From: an uncultured Muribaculaceae bacterium
GTDB lineage: Bacteria > Bacteroidota > Bacteroidia > Bacteroidales > Muribaculaceae
DNA length: 64,000 nucleotides
Direction: 5' to 3'
Assembly (NCBI GenBank): GCA_934555895.1
Contig: CAKTFH010000008.1
Span: forward strand, 1-64,000
A program made the translations under genes and the position numbers. Below are positions 26,101 to 35,530 of the stretch, piece after piece; positions within the stretch are counted from its first letter, which is position 1; each line of letters starts with the position of its first letter. The notes beneath the pieces are model-generated. The model did no database searches. It was not told where the DNA came from and saw only the letters and a list, made by a program, of their open reading frames with translations.

Positions 26101-29100
26101 ATGTTAAAACAAAAACTCTACAGGCTGCTGATATTATGCTTATTGGCAACCGTCAATCTCACCCTCGCGGCGCAGAACATCTCGGTGACCGGTACCGTCA
26201 TGGACCCCACTGAGAACGAGCCCGTAATCGGAGCAACCGTGATGCAGAAGGGCTCCAAGGCCAACGGTGTGGCCACCGATATCGACGGCGTCTACACCAT
26301 TTCCGTCCCCGCCAACGCTACTCTGGTGATTTCCTGCGTGGGCTACGAGCCGCAGGAAGTAAAAGTGGACGGCCGTAAAACAATTGACATCGAACTTAAA
26401 CAGGCGACCGAGCTTCTCGACGAAGTTGTGGTAATCGGTTACGGTGTACAGCGTAAGAGCGACATCACCGGTTCTATTTCGTCGGTATCCGGCAAAGATG
26501 TGAACGATGTTCCTGTGAGCTCCGCTCTCCAGGCACTTCAGGGTAAGGCCGCCGGCGTTAACATCATTCAGAACAGTGGTTCGCCCGGTGGCGCTACCAC
26601 TATCAAAATCCGTGGTACAGGTACCGTTAACGACGCCGATCCTCTTTATGTAGTCGACGGCTTCATCGTTGACAATATCGAGTACCTCAACCCCAACGAT
26701 ATCGAAAATATCGAGATCTTCAAGGATGCGGCTTCATCGGCAGTCTACGGTGCTCGTGCTGCCAACGGTGTCGTCAGCATTACTACCAAGGGCGGTGAGA
26801 AAGGCAAGGTGACTGTCACATTCGACGCCTATGCCGGCTTCTCGAACCCCTGGAAAACCATCGAAGTGATGGACCTTGACGATTATCTGCTTCTTCAGGA
26901 CTACAAGAACAACAATAAGACCTACTCTGAAGAGGGACACCTCGGAATGAGCAAGGATGCCGACGGCAACTTCGTGCCTGATGCCAAGAAGCTTGCCGAC
27001 ATCCAGCAGCTTCGCGACTGGGGCTGTGAAAACTGGTGGAAAGCCATCTCGCGCACCGGTGTCAAGCAGCAGTATGCCGCCAGTGTAAGCGGCGGTTCCG
27101 ACGCAACCAAGTTCATGGTCAGCGCCAGCTACTTCGATGAAAAAGGTATTGTAAAGGGCTCTGACTACCGCCGTTTCAATGCCCGTGCCAACTTGACCCA
27201 GAAACTCTCTTCCTGGTTGACCGCTATAGTGAACATGAGCTATGCCAACGACCACCGCAGCATGGTGCCCGGTGGATCCGGTTCGGTTCTGAAAGACGCT
27301 CTGAACGTAGCTCCCACCACCCGTGTAATCAACGAGCGTGGATATTGGGACAGCAATCATCCTATGGCGCGTATCGACCGCTATCACCGTTACACCGACC
27401 GTGACCGTTTCGACGCCAACCTTACTTTAAGCGCCGACTTCCTGAAGTTCTTCAACTATCAGTTCAAGGCTTCTTACTATATAACACCTGAAACAACCAA
27501 GGAGTTCTCGGAGGTTGGTGCACTCGAAGAGGATTTCGGCATGACATCTCTTTCGACCGTATATCAGAGCCGTCCGAAGACAAATAAATGGGAGATCAAC
27601 AACCTCTTGACCTTCAATTGGAAAAACAATACCAACAGCATCACGGTACTTGCCGGTCAGACTGCTGAAGGTTACAAACTCTCCACTCAGGAGTCTACCA
27701 AGAAGGGTACTCCCTCGAATGATGAAGACCAGTGGTTCCTTTCATCGGGTTACACCGGTGACCGCACTTATGGTGTCGACCGTAAATGGACAGCCGTAGG
27801 TTTCATCGGCCGCGTGAACTACAGCTTTATGGACCGTTATCTCCTGCAGGCCAATATCCGTGTCGACGGTTCTTCGAAATTCGCCAAAGACAACCGCTGG
27901 GGTACCTTCCCCTCTGTATCACTCGGTTGGCGCTTCAACTCAGAATCGTTCCTCCGCGACCAGACCTGGATGACACTTGGTAAGCTGCGTGTGGGCTGGG
28001 GTAAACTCGGTAACAACCGTATCGACGAGCTCGCCCGCTACACCTACCTAACCAATATGAAGAATTACCCCTACGGTACAGGTAACCACGTTCTTCAGCC
28101 CGGTACCATCGGTCTGACCATCGGTAACGACGATATCAAATGGGAGAAAACCGAAACCTATAACGTAGGTCTCGATATGGCATTCCTCCAGAACTCGATT
28201 TCGTTCAGCGTTGAATACTTCAACAAGAAGACCACAGACATGCTTATCGCCGTGCCTACCGTTTCGTCGGCCGGCCTTACCAGCAATCCTATGACCAACG
28301 CAGGTGCCGTGAAGAACTACGGTATCGAGACCCAGGCTTCTTACCGTAAGTCCTTCGGCAAGTTCTCGTTCGATGTAGGTTTCAACCTCTCCTGGATCAA
28401 GAATGAGGTTACCTCGCTCGGCACCGGCAACGAGCCCATCTGGGGCTCCTATATCAGCGAAAGCTCGATTGTCGACTATGTTACCAAAACTGAGGTCGGC
28501 CGTCCCATCGGTTCGTTCTACGGTTATGTGACAGACGGTATCTTCCAGACCACTGAAGAAGTAAAGGCCTCTGCACAGTATGAGGCTGACAAGCTCGACT
28601 CATGGCAGAACGCCTATCCCGGCGATGTCCGCTTCAAGGACCTCAACGGCGACGGCAAGATTACAGCCGAGGACCGTACATATCTCGGCTCACCGCTTCC
28701 CGACTTCGTGTTCGGTGTGCCCATCAACCTCCGTTACGACGGCTTCGAACTGAGCGCCTTCTTCCAGGGCCAGACCGGCAACAAGATCTTCAATGTAATG
28801 GATTATTACATGTACAATGCCTCCAACGGTAATGTATGCAAGGAATATGCTTCGCTGCATTGGAGCGGTCAGCAGACAGAGGAGCGCAAATGGTTCCCGC
28901 TTAACACCAACACCAATATCCCCGAGGCACGCAGCAGTGACCCGAACCGCAACTTCCGCGCAAGTGACTTCTTCGTTCACGACGGTTCCTACTGCCGCCT
29001 CAAGGAGCTGCGTCTGAGCTACTCGTTCAAGCCCGAGCTTATCAAGCGCATCGGTCTGTCGAGCCTGACTCTTTCGGCAACTGCCTACAACCTGTGCACA

Positions 29101-29238
29101 TGGACCAAGTATAACGGTTTCGACCCCGAAGTCGGTAAACTTGACGGTTCCGAAGGCAACAACCTTTCCATGGGTGTTGACCACGGTAACTATCCGCAGG
29201 CACGCTCGTTCACATTCGGTGTAAAATTCGGCATCTAA
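26101..29238 (+). CDS. SusC-type TonB-dependent outer membrane transporter
   Basis: A 1045-residue outer-membrane importer that works with a SusD lipoprotein lid to take up oligosaccharides using TonB energy. It has a signal peptide (1-24, LTLAAQN) and a carboxypeptidase-D regulatory-like domain (about 27-110, ISVTGTV, then GVYTISVPANATLVISCVGY). A TonB-box-like DEVVVIGYG comes next, then the plug with LQGKAAGVNI and YVVDGFIVDNIEYLNPNDIE. The beta-barrel ends SFTFGVKFGI. The frame is open from 26020, but the extra 27 residues would precede the signal peptide and lie upstream of the predicted transcription start, so I use the ATG at 26101. susD follows 32 bp later. With no anti-sigma-interacting extension, regulation is probably by a hybrid two-component or similar system outside the window. 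Confidence 0.93.
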   Translation: MLKQKLYRLLILCLLATVNLTLAAQNISVTGTVMDPTENEPVIGATVMQKGSKANGVATDIDGVYTISVPANATLVISCVGYEPQEVKVDGRKTIDIELKQATELLDEVVVIGYGVQRKSDITGSISSVSGKDVNDVPVSSALQALQGKAAGVNIIQNSGSPGGATTIKIRGTGTVNDADPLYVVDGFIVDNIEYLNPNDIENIEIFKDAASSAVYGARAANGVVSITTKGGEKGKVTVTFDAYAGFSNPWKTIEVMDLDDYLLLQDYKNNNKTYSEEGHLGMSKDADGNFVPDAKKLADIQQLRDWGCENWWKAISRTGVKQQYAASVSGGSDATKFMVSASYFDEKGIVKGSDYRRFNARANLTQKLSSWLTAIVNMSYANDHRSMVPGGSGSVLKDALNVAPTTRVINERGYWDSNHPMARIDRYHRYTDRDRFDANLTLSADFLKFFNYQFKASYYITPETTKEFSEVGALEEDFGMTSLSTVYQSRPKTNKWEINNLLTFNWKNNTNSITVLAGQTAEGYKLSTQESTKKGTPSNDEDQWFLSSGYTGDRTYGVDRKWTAVGFIGRVNYSFMDRYLLQANIRVDGSSKFAKDNRWGTFPSVSLGWRFNSESFLRDQTWMTLGKLRVGWGKLGNNRIDELARYTYLTNMKNYPYGTGNHVLQPGTIGLTIGNDDIKWEKTETYNVGLDMAFLQNSISFSVEYFNKKTTDMLIAVPTVSSAGLTSNPMTNAGAVKNYGIETQASYRKSFGKFSFDVGFNLSWIKNEVTSLGTGNEPIWGSYISESSIVDYVTKTEVGRPIGSFYGYVTDGIFQTTEEVKASAQYEADKLDSWQNAYPGDVRFKDLNGDGKITAEDRTYLGSPLPDFVFGVPINLRYDGFELSAFFQGQTGNKIFNVMDYYMYNASNGNVCKEYASLHWSGQQTEERKWFPLNTNTNIPEARSSDPNRNFRASDFFVHDGSYCRLKELRLSYSFKPELIKRIGLSSLTLSATAYNLCTWTKYNGFDPEVGKLDGSEGNNLSMGVDHGNYPQARSFTFGVKFGI

Positions 29239-29270
29239 TCCTTTAAGATAAGACGATAGAATATAAAATT

Positions 29271-31001
29271 ATGAACAGCATATATAAGAAATCTCTTCGC
29301 AAGGCGCTCTCCCTGATGGCCGTAGCTGCCATGGGAGTAGGTGCCATGACGCTTACCGGCTGCGATGACTTCCTTGATGAGCCGGTACAAGGCAACGTGA
29401 CTGACAAGAACTATTTCGATACGTACTACAAACTGCAGTCTGCCCTCAACGCCACCTACGATATCCTTCAGTCTGACGCCATTCAGGATTCAGACTGGCG
29501 CTTCGGCGAGGCTACAGCCGATGTGATGCGTTGCACCGACGAGGGACTTTCCTCGCAGATGGGTCAGCTCATCAACTTCACTTTCAATACTTCGAATACA
29601 CTTATCCTCAATCGCTGGAATATCTATTATGAGGCAGTGCACCGCGCTAATCAGGTGATCTATAACATCGACCGTTGCCGCCTCGCCGATAATACCACCG
29701 ATACTTACCGTCGCATCCGTTATGTGTATGGTCAGGCCAAATTCCTCCGCGCCTGGTTCTATTTCAACCTTGTGAGGACATTCGGCGGTGTGCCTATCCG
29801 TCCCGAAGAGGAAGTTGTGTCTCAGACTGTCATTCCGCGCTCTTCGCTTGAGGAATGCTATGCATATATTGAAAAAGACCTCCGTGAGGCAGCCATCATG
29901 CTTCCTCCCCGCTTCAATCTGGGCGAGAGTGGTAAAGTGGGTTCCGGCGCAGCCGTGGCTCTTCTGATGAAGGTGCTTCTGCAGCAGACCACTCCCGGCG
30001 TTCCCTCTGAAAAGTGGGATGAGATTGTAAAACTCGGTGAGTATTTCGTTGACGGCAAGAGCTACACTTTCGACGACATCCTGCACTTCAGCAAGAACTA
30101 CAAAGACATCACTTGGCCTGAACTCCGCAGAAAGCTGTGGTTCAAACCTGTCGAGGCTTTCCAGGAGACAGACTACGAGGAGACACTTCAGGAGCCCTGT
30201 CTTCCCCTCGCGAATGCATATTCGTATGAGTTCAAGGACCGCAACGGCAACCCCATCCGCTATGATGAGCAGTGGTACAGCCAGGGTGAATTCTGCAAAG
30301 GCTCTATCTTCGAGATTAACTTCCAGGAGAGCGGCGACGGAACATCCGGTGATTCCAATGAGGGTACCAACATCTGGACAAGCATGTACAGTGTGGCCGG
30401 TAACCGTAGCACCCCCGTGCTCTACGTTACAGATAAACTGCGTCAGGTTATGTTCGAGGGAAAAGATCCACGCGACCGCTACATGACCAGTCAGGAGATG
30501 ACCATGTTCGATGGAGCTTTGGTATGGTTCGGCAATCACTCGCCGTTCAAATACTATACTCCTGTGGCAGACCTTCCTGTACGTAATGACGATAATGCCA
30601 AGAACCGCCGTGTCCTCCGTTTCGTCGAGGTGGCCCTTACCTATGCCGAGGCACTCAATGAAACCGGCAATCCTCAGAAGGCGCTTGTCACTCTCAACAA
30701 CTGGGAAAAAGTGCGCAACACCATCAACAACAGCACAACTCTTACAGTTGCCGGTGGTTACGGTTATCTGAGAGACAAGATCTGGATGGAGCGTCAGCGT
30801 GAGCTCGCATACGAGTGGGAGCGTTTCTATGATATCGTACGTCAGGGCCGTGCTGCCGAGTGCATTCATAATTTCGCATCTGAGTATGTGAACAGCGGTC
30901 GTGGCCAGTACTTCCGCAAGGGCATCAACGAAATCTTCCCGATTCCTCAGACCGAAATCGATGTATCGAACGGTGTCGTTACCCAGAACCCCGGTTATTA
31001 A
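29271..31001 (+). CDS. SusD/RagB-type glycan-binding lipoprotein
   Basis: A 576-residue surface lipoprotein forming the lid of the SusC transporter. Lipobox LTGC gives a lipidated Cys31, followed by DDFLDEPVQGNVTDKNYF, the usual SusD start. TPR-like helices follow (YGQAKFLRAWFYFNLVRTFGGVPI, then RFVEVALTYAEALNETG) and the protein ends with the family-typical FPIPQTEIDVSNGVVTQNPGY. Length is average for the family. It lies 32 bp after susC and 23 bp before the next lipoprotein gene. The bound glycan cannot be inferred from sequence, but the neighbouring GH115, GH51 and GH43 genes suggest a decorated xylan. Confidence 0.93.
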   Translation: MNSIYKKSLRKALSLMAVAAMGVGAMTLTGCDDFLDEPVQGNVTDKNYFDTYYKLQSALNATYDILQSDAIQDSDWRFGEATADVMRCTDEGLSSQMGQLINFTFNTSNTLILNRWNIYYEAVHRANQVIYNIDRCRLADNTTDTYRRIRYVYGQAKFLRAWFYFNLVRTFGGVPIRPEEEVVSQTVIPRSSLEECYAYIEKDLREAAIMLPPRFNLGESGKVGSGAAVALLMKVLLQQTTPGVPSEKWDEIVKLGEYFVDGKSYTFDDILHFSKNYKDITWPELRRKLWFKPVEAFQETDYEETLQEPCLPLANAYSYEFKDRNGNPIRYDEQWYSQGEFCKGSIFEINFQESGDGTSGDSNEGTNIWTSMYSVAGNRSTPVLYVTDKLRQVMFEGKDPRDRYMTSQEMTMFDGALVWFGNHSPFKYYTPVADLPVRNDDNAKNRRVLRFVEVALTYAEALNETGNPQKALVTLNNWEKVRNTINNSTTLTVAGGYGYLRDKIWMERQRELAYEWERFYDIVRQGRAAECIHNFASEYVNSGRGQYFRKGINEIFPIPQTEIDVSNGVVTQNPGY

Positions 31002-31024
31002 TCTACGTTTAATGAGCAAGTAAA

Positions 31025-32041
31025 ATGAAACTTACAAAATATTCCCTTATGCTTCTGCTTGGCGGAGCCGCTTTGCTGAGCTCCTGCAGCGATGATGATG
31101 ACGATACGGCTCCTCAGCCCACCGCCGCCATCTCGGTTGAGAAGCTTAACTATGAGATCAACGAATCGATGCTGCTCCTGTTTACGGGCAATGCCGAGAA
31201 TGTGGTGGTCTACACAGGTGATAAAGACCATGATTACGAGAAGCGTACGGAAAGCAACTACGGGCTTGTGGTAAACAAAGGCCGTTTCACCTACGCCTAT
31301 TCGAAGCCCGGTATCTATCATGTGGTATGTGTGGCTACCAACCATCGCAATGCCGGCCAGTCCATAGCCCGTGACACAACATCGGTATGGGTTACCGTAG
31401 TCGATGATGTTGTCAAGATTGACAAGATCTCCGATCCGTCGGTCCTTTACGATGAGGTATATGCCAAGGAACTTGACGCAACAAACTGGTTGCTCGAGAT
31501 TCCGCGTAAGGTCCGTTACAACGGTAAGGATGTTCCGGTGAACCTGAAAAGGCAGAAACTCAACTTCGCAACTCAGTCGAGCTCGACAGTGATTACACTC
31601 CGTCCCCTTGCTGACGAGGATGCCGATTTTGTGGAATATTCCACAAAGGGTCAGTATGATCTGAATAAGGCCATGCTCATCCGTTCTACAGCTCCTTCAG
31701 GCAACTCGCGCGACTATCACCTGTACACACTCAATTATGGTGAATTCAAGACATTCAAGGTTGGTAAAGTTACAGGCAAAATAGAGCGCACGGAGTATGA
31801 CTATTCATATTTATGGATTGACATGGAGGTTGACGCCGGAACCGACCTGACAGCGGTTGCTCCTGTGTGGACTCTCAACGACCCCGCAAACGAAACTGTT
31901 TACGTGGGTGACAAGGAGGTTCAATCGGGCGATACATTCGATTTCACCAATCCTGTGACATTCCGCTTTGTAGTAAAGAGCGCAGAGAATCCCAACATTA
32001 CCTGTGAATCTACTTGCGTGGTTACCATCAAGACAAAGTAA
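31025..32041 (+). CDS. SusE-position surface lipoprotein
   Basis: A 338-residue lipoprotein (lipobox SSC, Cys21) followed by SDDDDD, an acidic stretch of the kind that exports lipoproteins to the cell surface in Bacteroidetes. An Ig/PKD-like domain occupies about 35-120 (RFTYAYSKPGIYHVVCVATNHR). Two further beta-rich regions end at VTIKTK. There is no catalytic motif. Third gene of the susCD operon, in the place where surface glycan-binding proteins (SusE/F-like) are usually encoded, so glycan capture is the likely job. The sequence itself is not clearly SusE family. A terminator follows 20 bp after the stop. Confidence 0.75.
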   Translation: MKLTKYSLMLLLGGAALLSSCSDDDDDTAPQPTAAISVEKLNYEINESMLLLFTGNAENVVVYTGDKDHDYEKRTESNYGLVVNKGRFTYAYSKPGIYHVVCVATNHRNAGQSIARDTTSVWVTVVDDVVKIDKISDPSVLYDEVYAKELDATNWLLEIPRKVRYNGKDVPVNLKRQKLNFATQSSSTVITLRPLADEDADFVEYSTKGQYDLNKAMLIRSTAPSGNSRDYHLYTLNYGEFKTFKVGKVTGKIERTEYDYSYLWIDMEVDAGTDLTAVAPVWTLNDPANETVYVGDKEVQSGDTFDFTNPVTFRFVVKSAENPNITCESTCVVTIKTK

Positions 32042-32060
32042 AGAAATAATATCCTAAGAG

Positions 32061-32095
32061 AATGCCCCCGGGACACAAGTGACCGGGGGCATTAT
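32061..32095 (+). terminator. Terminator of the susCD operon
   Basis: AATGCCCCCGG pairs with CCGGGGGCATT (11 bp, 11-nt loop), followed by ATATTC. This separates the GH43-SGNH gene from the susCD transcript. Confidence 0.75.
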
Positions 32096-32203
32096 ATTCA
32101 AAATGAGGTGATAGAAACTGATGACCATTGTGTAAGATATCATTCGGAATATCCATCAATCTCAGATACTCTCCCTAACAAATCAAGAACATATCTTCTG
32201 TCC

Positions 32204-35200
32204 ATGAAACAAATTTTACCAAAAGCATTGTCCGTGACAATACTCTCGATGTTCATAGCTTCGGGAACGGCTGTTTTCGGAAATGTAAAAATGGCGACCT
32301 TAGGCATAACAGGTTCTGCCGTGAACGAGCCCTCGGGCGTCGTAGAATTTCAGGCTAAGAAAAACACCGACGGCTCAACACGTGAGCGCGAGGTTTACCT
32401 TGCCGATCCGACCGTTTTTACTGAAAATGGCAAATTCTATATGTCGGGCACAAAAGATACACCCCGCATGGGCTTCACCATGCTCGAGAGTTCCGACCTC
32501 CGTCATTGGGATTATGCGCGTCCCGATTCCATGATTCTGAATCAGGGCCAGAGTGTATTTGGAACAAAATGGTTCTGGGCACCGCAGTTTTTCAAGGATG
32601 GCGACACGTATATCTGCGCTTATTGTGCCAACGAAAAGTGCGCCGTAGCTTACAGCGACAATATTCTCGGCCCGTACACCAACGATTATATCGGCCCGGT
32701 CGACGGTCGTGTAGGCACGCTTGACCCGTTTATCTTCCGTGATGACGACGGCAAGACATATTTTTATCATGTCCGGTTCGATGGTGGAAACCACATATAT
32801 GTTGCCGAATTCGATACCAAGACAGGTCATCTTACCACGGAACCCAAACTCTGCTTCACTCATACCGAACCCTGGGAAAAGGAAAACGACATCATCATCA
32901 TGGAGGGTGCGTCAGTGGTCAAGCTTGACGGGTATTACTATCTGTTCTACTCATGCAACAGCTATGCCAAGCCCAATTATGCTGTGGGTTACGCTTCCGC
33001 TCCCTCACCTCTGGGGCCTTGGAAAAAATGCAAGGCCAACCCTATCATCAATACTGCGCTGATGGGTGAGAATGGCGTAGGTCATGGCGAGTTGTTTTTT
33101 GACAATGACGGCAATCTGCGATATGCTTATCATGCACATCGCAGCGATACTCAGGCGTTACCCCGTAAAATCCGCATCGTCACCCTGAATATCGACAAGA
33201 GCAATGGTCAGCCGTATGAGATTTCGGCTGACCCGTCCACGATACTTATTCCCACCTTCACACCTGATGATGGCATATTCACCGGTTATGTGAATCTGCA
33301 GCCGGGTGAATATAATTTCACCGGTCTGAACAGTAAAGGTGAACCGACAACGCTGGGCACTGACGGAGAAGGAAACATTGTCGAGAACGGACAGCCTCTG
33401 ACTGTTACCGAAGCCGGTATGGTGCGCATGGAGGTGAATATCAAAACAGGAGAGATCAAGACAATCCCCGTGGAAAGCATAGATGTGCTCGGCGCGGCTG
33501 TATCCGCTCCCACAAAGCTCGAATACGCAGGTGACGGAATATGGAGCTCGACTGTGACCATCGGGAAGGAAGCGGTTCCGGGCCAATATCTCAAAAATCA
33601 GATTTATTTCGCAATGAACGGCGATAATTCCTATCGTTTTCGCCGTCTGGGTGGCACCAACCGCCTTGTGTCGGGTGCCGACGGCATCTCTTCCGGCGAA
33701 AATATCCGTATCAACAGCGGAACGTATACAATTACCGTCGATTTGAACAAGGGTGTGTTTGATATCTCGGCACCTGTCGATAATAACAAAATCTGTGTTT
33801 TCGGTTCCTCCATTGCAAATGGTAAGGGAGCAGAAAATTACGAAGGTTATGCGTCGCTTTACGGGAAACATCTTGCTTCACGTTTTGCCAATGGCCTTAG
33901 CTCGAATCCGTTCTTCATGTCAAGCGTCTCGGCAGATGTAGGCGCCATATCATATCATATAGCAAGATACGACGACCTTTCCCGCGATTTCGGCCGATTC
34001 GCAATTTTGGGCTTCTCGACAGGTGAAGAGCGTGTACAGGGTGCAGCTGTCCCGTCGGAAATCATTTCGAGATATCACTCGACTCTGTTAAAGCTCGTTG
34101 ACCGGGCCCGTGCCGACGGAATAATACCGGTTGTGGTAAATATGACGCCTCACAATAAATTTGTATCAAACGAATATAACGCAGTCCTGGCCGAAAATCT
34201 CGCTCTGCATGAACTCGATTGCCCGACAATCAATGCAATGGGTGCGGTAAGCGATGGCTCGGGTAAGTTTGCTGAAGGTTATAACAGCGCTGTATCGACT
34301 CCCAATGATGCAGGACACAATGAGATAATGAGAGCCATCGTGCCTTCTCTGTTTGATGCCTTGGCAGCCGGTAAACCTCAGCCTACGCGCGACCTTACTA
34401 AGAAAATCGAACTTTCCGGAGATGCGTTGCTGAAGTTTGAGCCCGAAGACGGACTGCATAGCTTTACCATAGCGGTAAGGTATAATACAAAGAACGCAGG
34501 TACCATATTGAGCTTCACCGACGCAGTGGCACCCAATGCCGGAACTGTGGCATTTGATGCGGACGGCACTGTGGTTTATACTTCACCTTCGGGAAATAAA
34601 GTCAGCAATAAGCCAAGCACAAACCCCATCAGCGGATCCGACCGGATATTGTTTGTATATCATAACTATGCGGCCGGGAAAACCACTGTTTACTTGGATA
34701 ACAAGTCAATCGGTTCGATTGATGAGAAACTGGAGGCTACTTCATTCACCATCGGTGATTCTGAAGGTGAAGAAGGCAGCATTCGGAACATCAGTGAGGT
34801 TGCAATGTGGCGCGCTGCATTTGTAGATAAAGAGCGTATCATGCATGTGGGTTATAAGACGCGACTGCTAAAGTCGAGTCTTGAAATCTACACTGCACCG
34901 AGTGTGGACGATGCCGAAGCTACGGCGGTCGATGGTGCAACTGTTGCCGCTTTCCTACCGAATCTGGCTCAAAGCATGAACCGCATGTTGTATGTAGTGC
35001 CCGACCGCTCCGGGATAGGCAATGTATCGGCCGGCAATTCTGCAGGCTTTATAATGGTGAATGGCAGTGAGGTCTCCACATGCGGTAAAGATGCTGTCAA
35101 TGTTGAAGCTTACACCGCGTCGGGCGCTCTCGCCGCTTCAGGCAAAGATTTCTTGACACTGCCTTCAAAAGGTGTCTATGTAATTCGCGCCCGCTTCTCC

Positions 35201-35239
35201 GACGGCAGTGTTGAGGTCAGAAAGGCCACTGTGCGATGA
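32204..35239 (+). CDS. GH43-type glycosidase fused to a degenerate SGNH domain and a LamG-like domain
   Basis: A 1011-residue exported protein. I start at the ATG at 32204, which opens the signal peptide MKQILPKALSVTILSMFIAS; the upstream extension to 32108 is not signal-like. Residues about 55-390 form a five-bladed GH43-like propeller with Asp68 (LADPTVF), Asp174 (LDPFIF) and Glu296 (GHGELF), the expected base, pKa modulator and acid. Next comes a SusE-like middle region (YLKNQIYFAMNGDNSYRFRR), then an SGNH-like domain with FGSSIANGKG (Ser536), and a LamG-like domain and tail. From the middle region on it is paralogous to the protein at 2453-5830. The SGNH Asn, Asp and His are replaced (Glu608, Ala696, Thr699), so the esterase is probably inactive. 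Base composition is visibly more AT-rich than the paralogue. Likely alpha-arabinofuranosidase or beta-xylosidase activity. Confidence 0.78.
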   Translation: MKQILPKALSVTILSMFIASGTAVFGNVKMATLGITGSAVNEPSGVVEFQAKKNTDGSTREREVYLADPTVFTENGKFYMSGTKDTPRMGFTMLESSDLRHWDYARPDSMILNQGQSVFGTKWFWAPQFFKDGDTYICAYCANEKCAVAYSDNILGPYTNDYIGPVDGRVGTLDPFIFRDDDGKTYFYHVRFDGGNHIYVAEFDTKTGHLTTEPKLCFTHTEPWEKENDIIIMEGASVVKLDGYYYLFYSCNSYAKPNYAVGYASAPSPLGPWKKCKANPIINTALMGENGVGHGELFFDNDGNLRYAYHAHRSDTQALPRKIRIVTLNIDKSNGQPYEISADPSTILIPTFTPDDGIFTGYVNLQPGEYNFTGLNSKGEPTTLGTDGEGNIVENGQPLTVTEAGMVRMEVNIKTGEIKTIPVESIDVLGAAVSAPTKLEYAGDGIWSSTVTIGKEAVPGQYLKNQIYFAMNGDNSYRFRRLGGTNRLVSGADGISSGENIRINSGTYTITVDLNKGVFDISAPVDNNKICVFGSSIANGKGAENYEGYASLYGKHLASRFANGLSSNPFFMSSVSADVGAISYHIARYDDLSRDFGRFAILGFSTGEERVQGAAVPSEIISRYHSTLLKLVDRARADGIIPVVVNMTPHNKFVSNEYNAVLAENLALHELDCPTINAMGAVSDGSGKFAEGYNSAVSTPNDAGHNEIMRAIVPSLFDALAAGKPQPTRDLTKKIELSGDALLKFEPEDGLHSFTIAVRYNTKNAGTILSFTDAVAPNAGTVAFDADGTVVYTSPSGNKVSNKPSTNPISGSDRILFVYHNYAAGKTTVYLDNKSIGSIDEKLEATSFTIGDSEGEEGSIRNISEVAMWRAAFVDKERIMHVGYKTRLLKSSLEIYTAPSVDDAEATAVDGATVAAFLPNLAQSMNRMLYVVPDRSGIGNVSAGNSAGFIMVNGSEVSTCGKDAVNVEAYTASGALAASGKDFLTLPSKGVYVIRARFSDGSVEVRKATVR

Positions 35240-35364
35240 TATTGCGCTCAGGGTTGCCGTATAAATTCTGCGGCACTCTATGTGCAAGCTATAAAGTAGA
35301 ACTTATCTCTTTCTCAAAATAGATTGGTCTAAATCGGAATCAGACCTCCTTCGGGTTGATTGTT

Positions 35365-35405
35365 GGAATGAGGTTGTGCCTATACAGCCTCATTCCTGTT
35401 TTTTT
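35365..35405 (+). terminator. Terminator of the GH43-SGNH gene
   Basis: GGAATGAGG pairs with CCTCATTCC (9 bp), followed by TGTTTTTTT. Confidence 0.9.
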
Positions 35406-35497
35406 AGTGGCCCGTCGGTGTGACTGTGCATAGTGGGAGAGGTAACACCGGCTTTTGAAACAGCTCGAAAAAAATCAAGGAATTGCGAGCGAAAATA

Positions 35498-35530
35498 TTT
35501 GGTAGTTAGGAAAATATGTCGTAATTTTGC
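35498..35530 (+). promoter_or_regulatory. Main promoter of the ribosomal protein cluster (rpsL)
   Basis: TTTG (35498-35501), 20 bp, TAATTTTGC (35522-35530). Both elements are perfect and the start falls near 35537. Confidence 0.85.

Noticed and set aside
29490..31019. 509-codon minus-strand frame antisense to susD
   Set aside because: No family resemblance; it lies opposite an intact SusD and is explained by codon bias.
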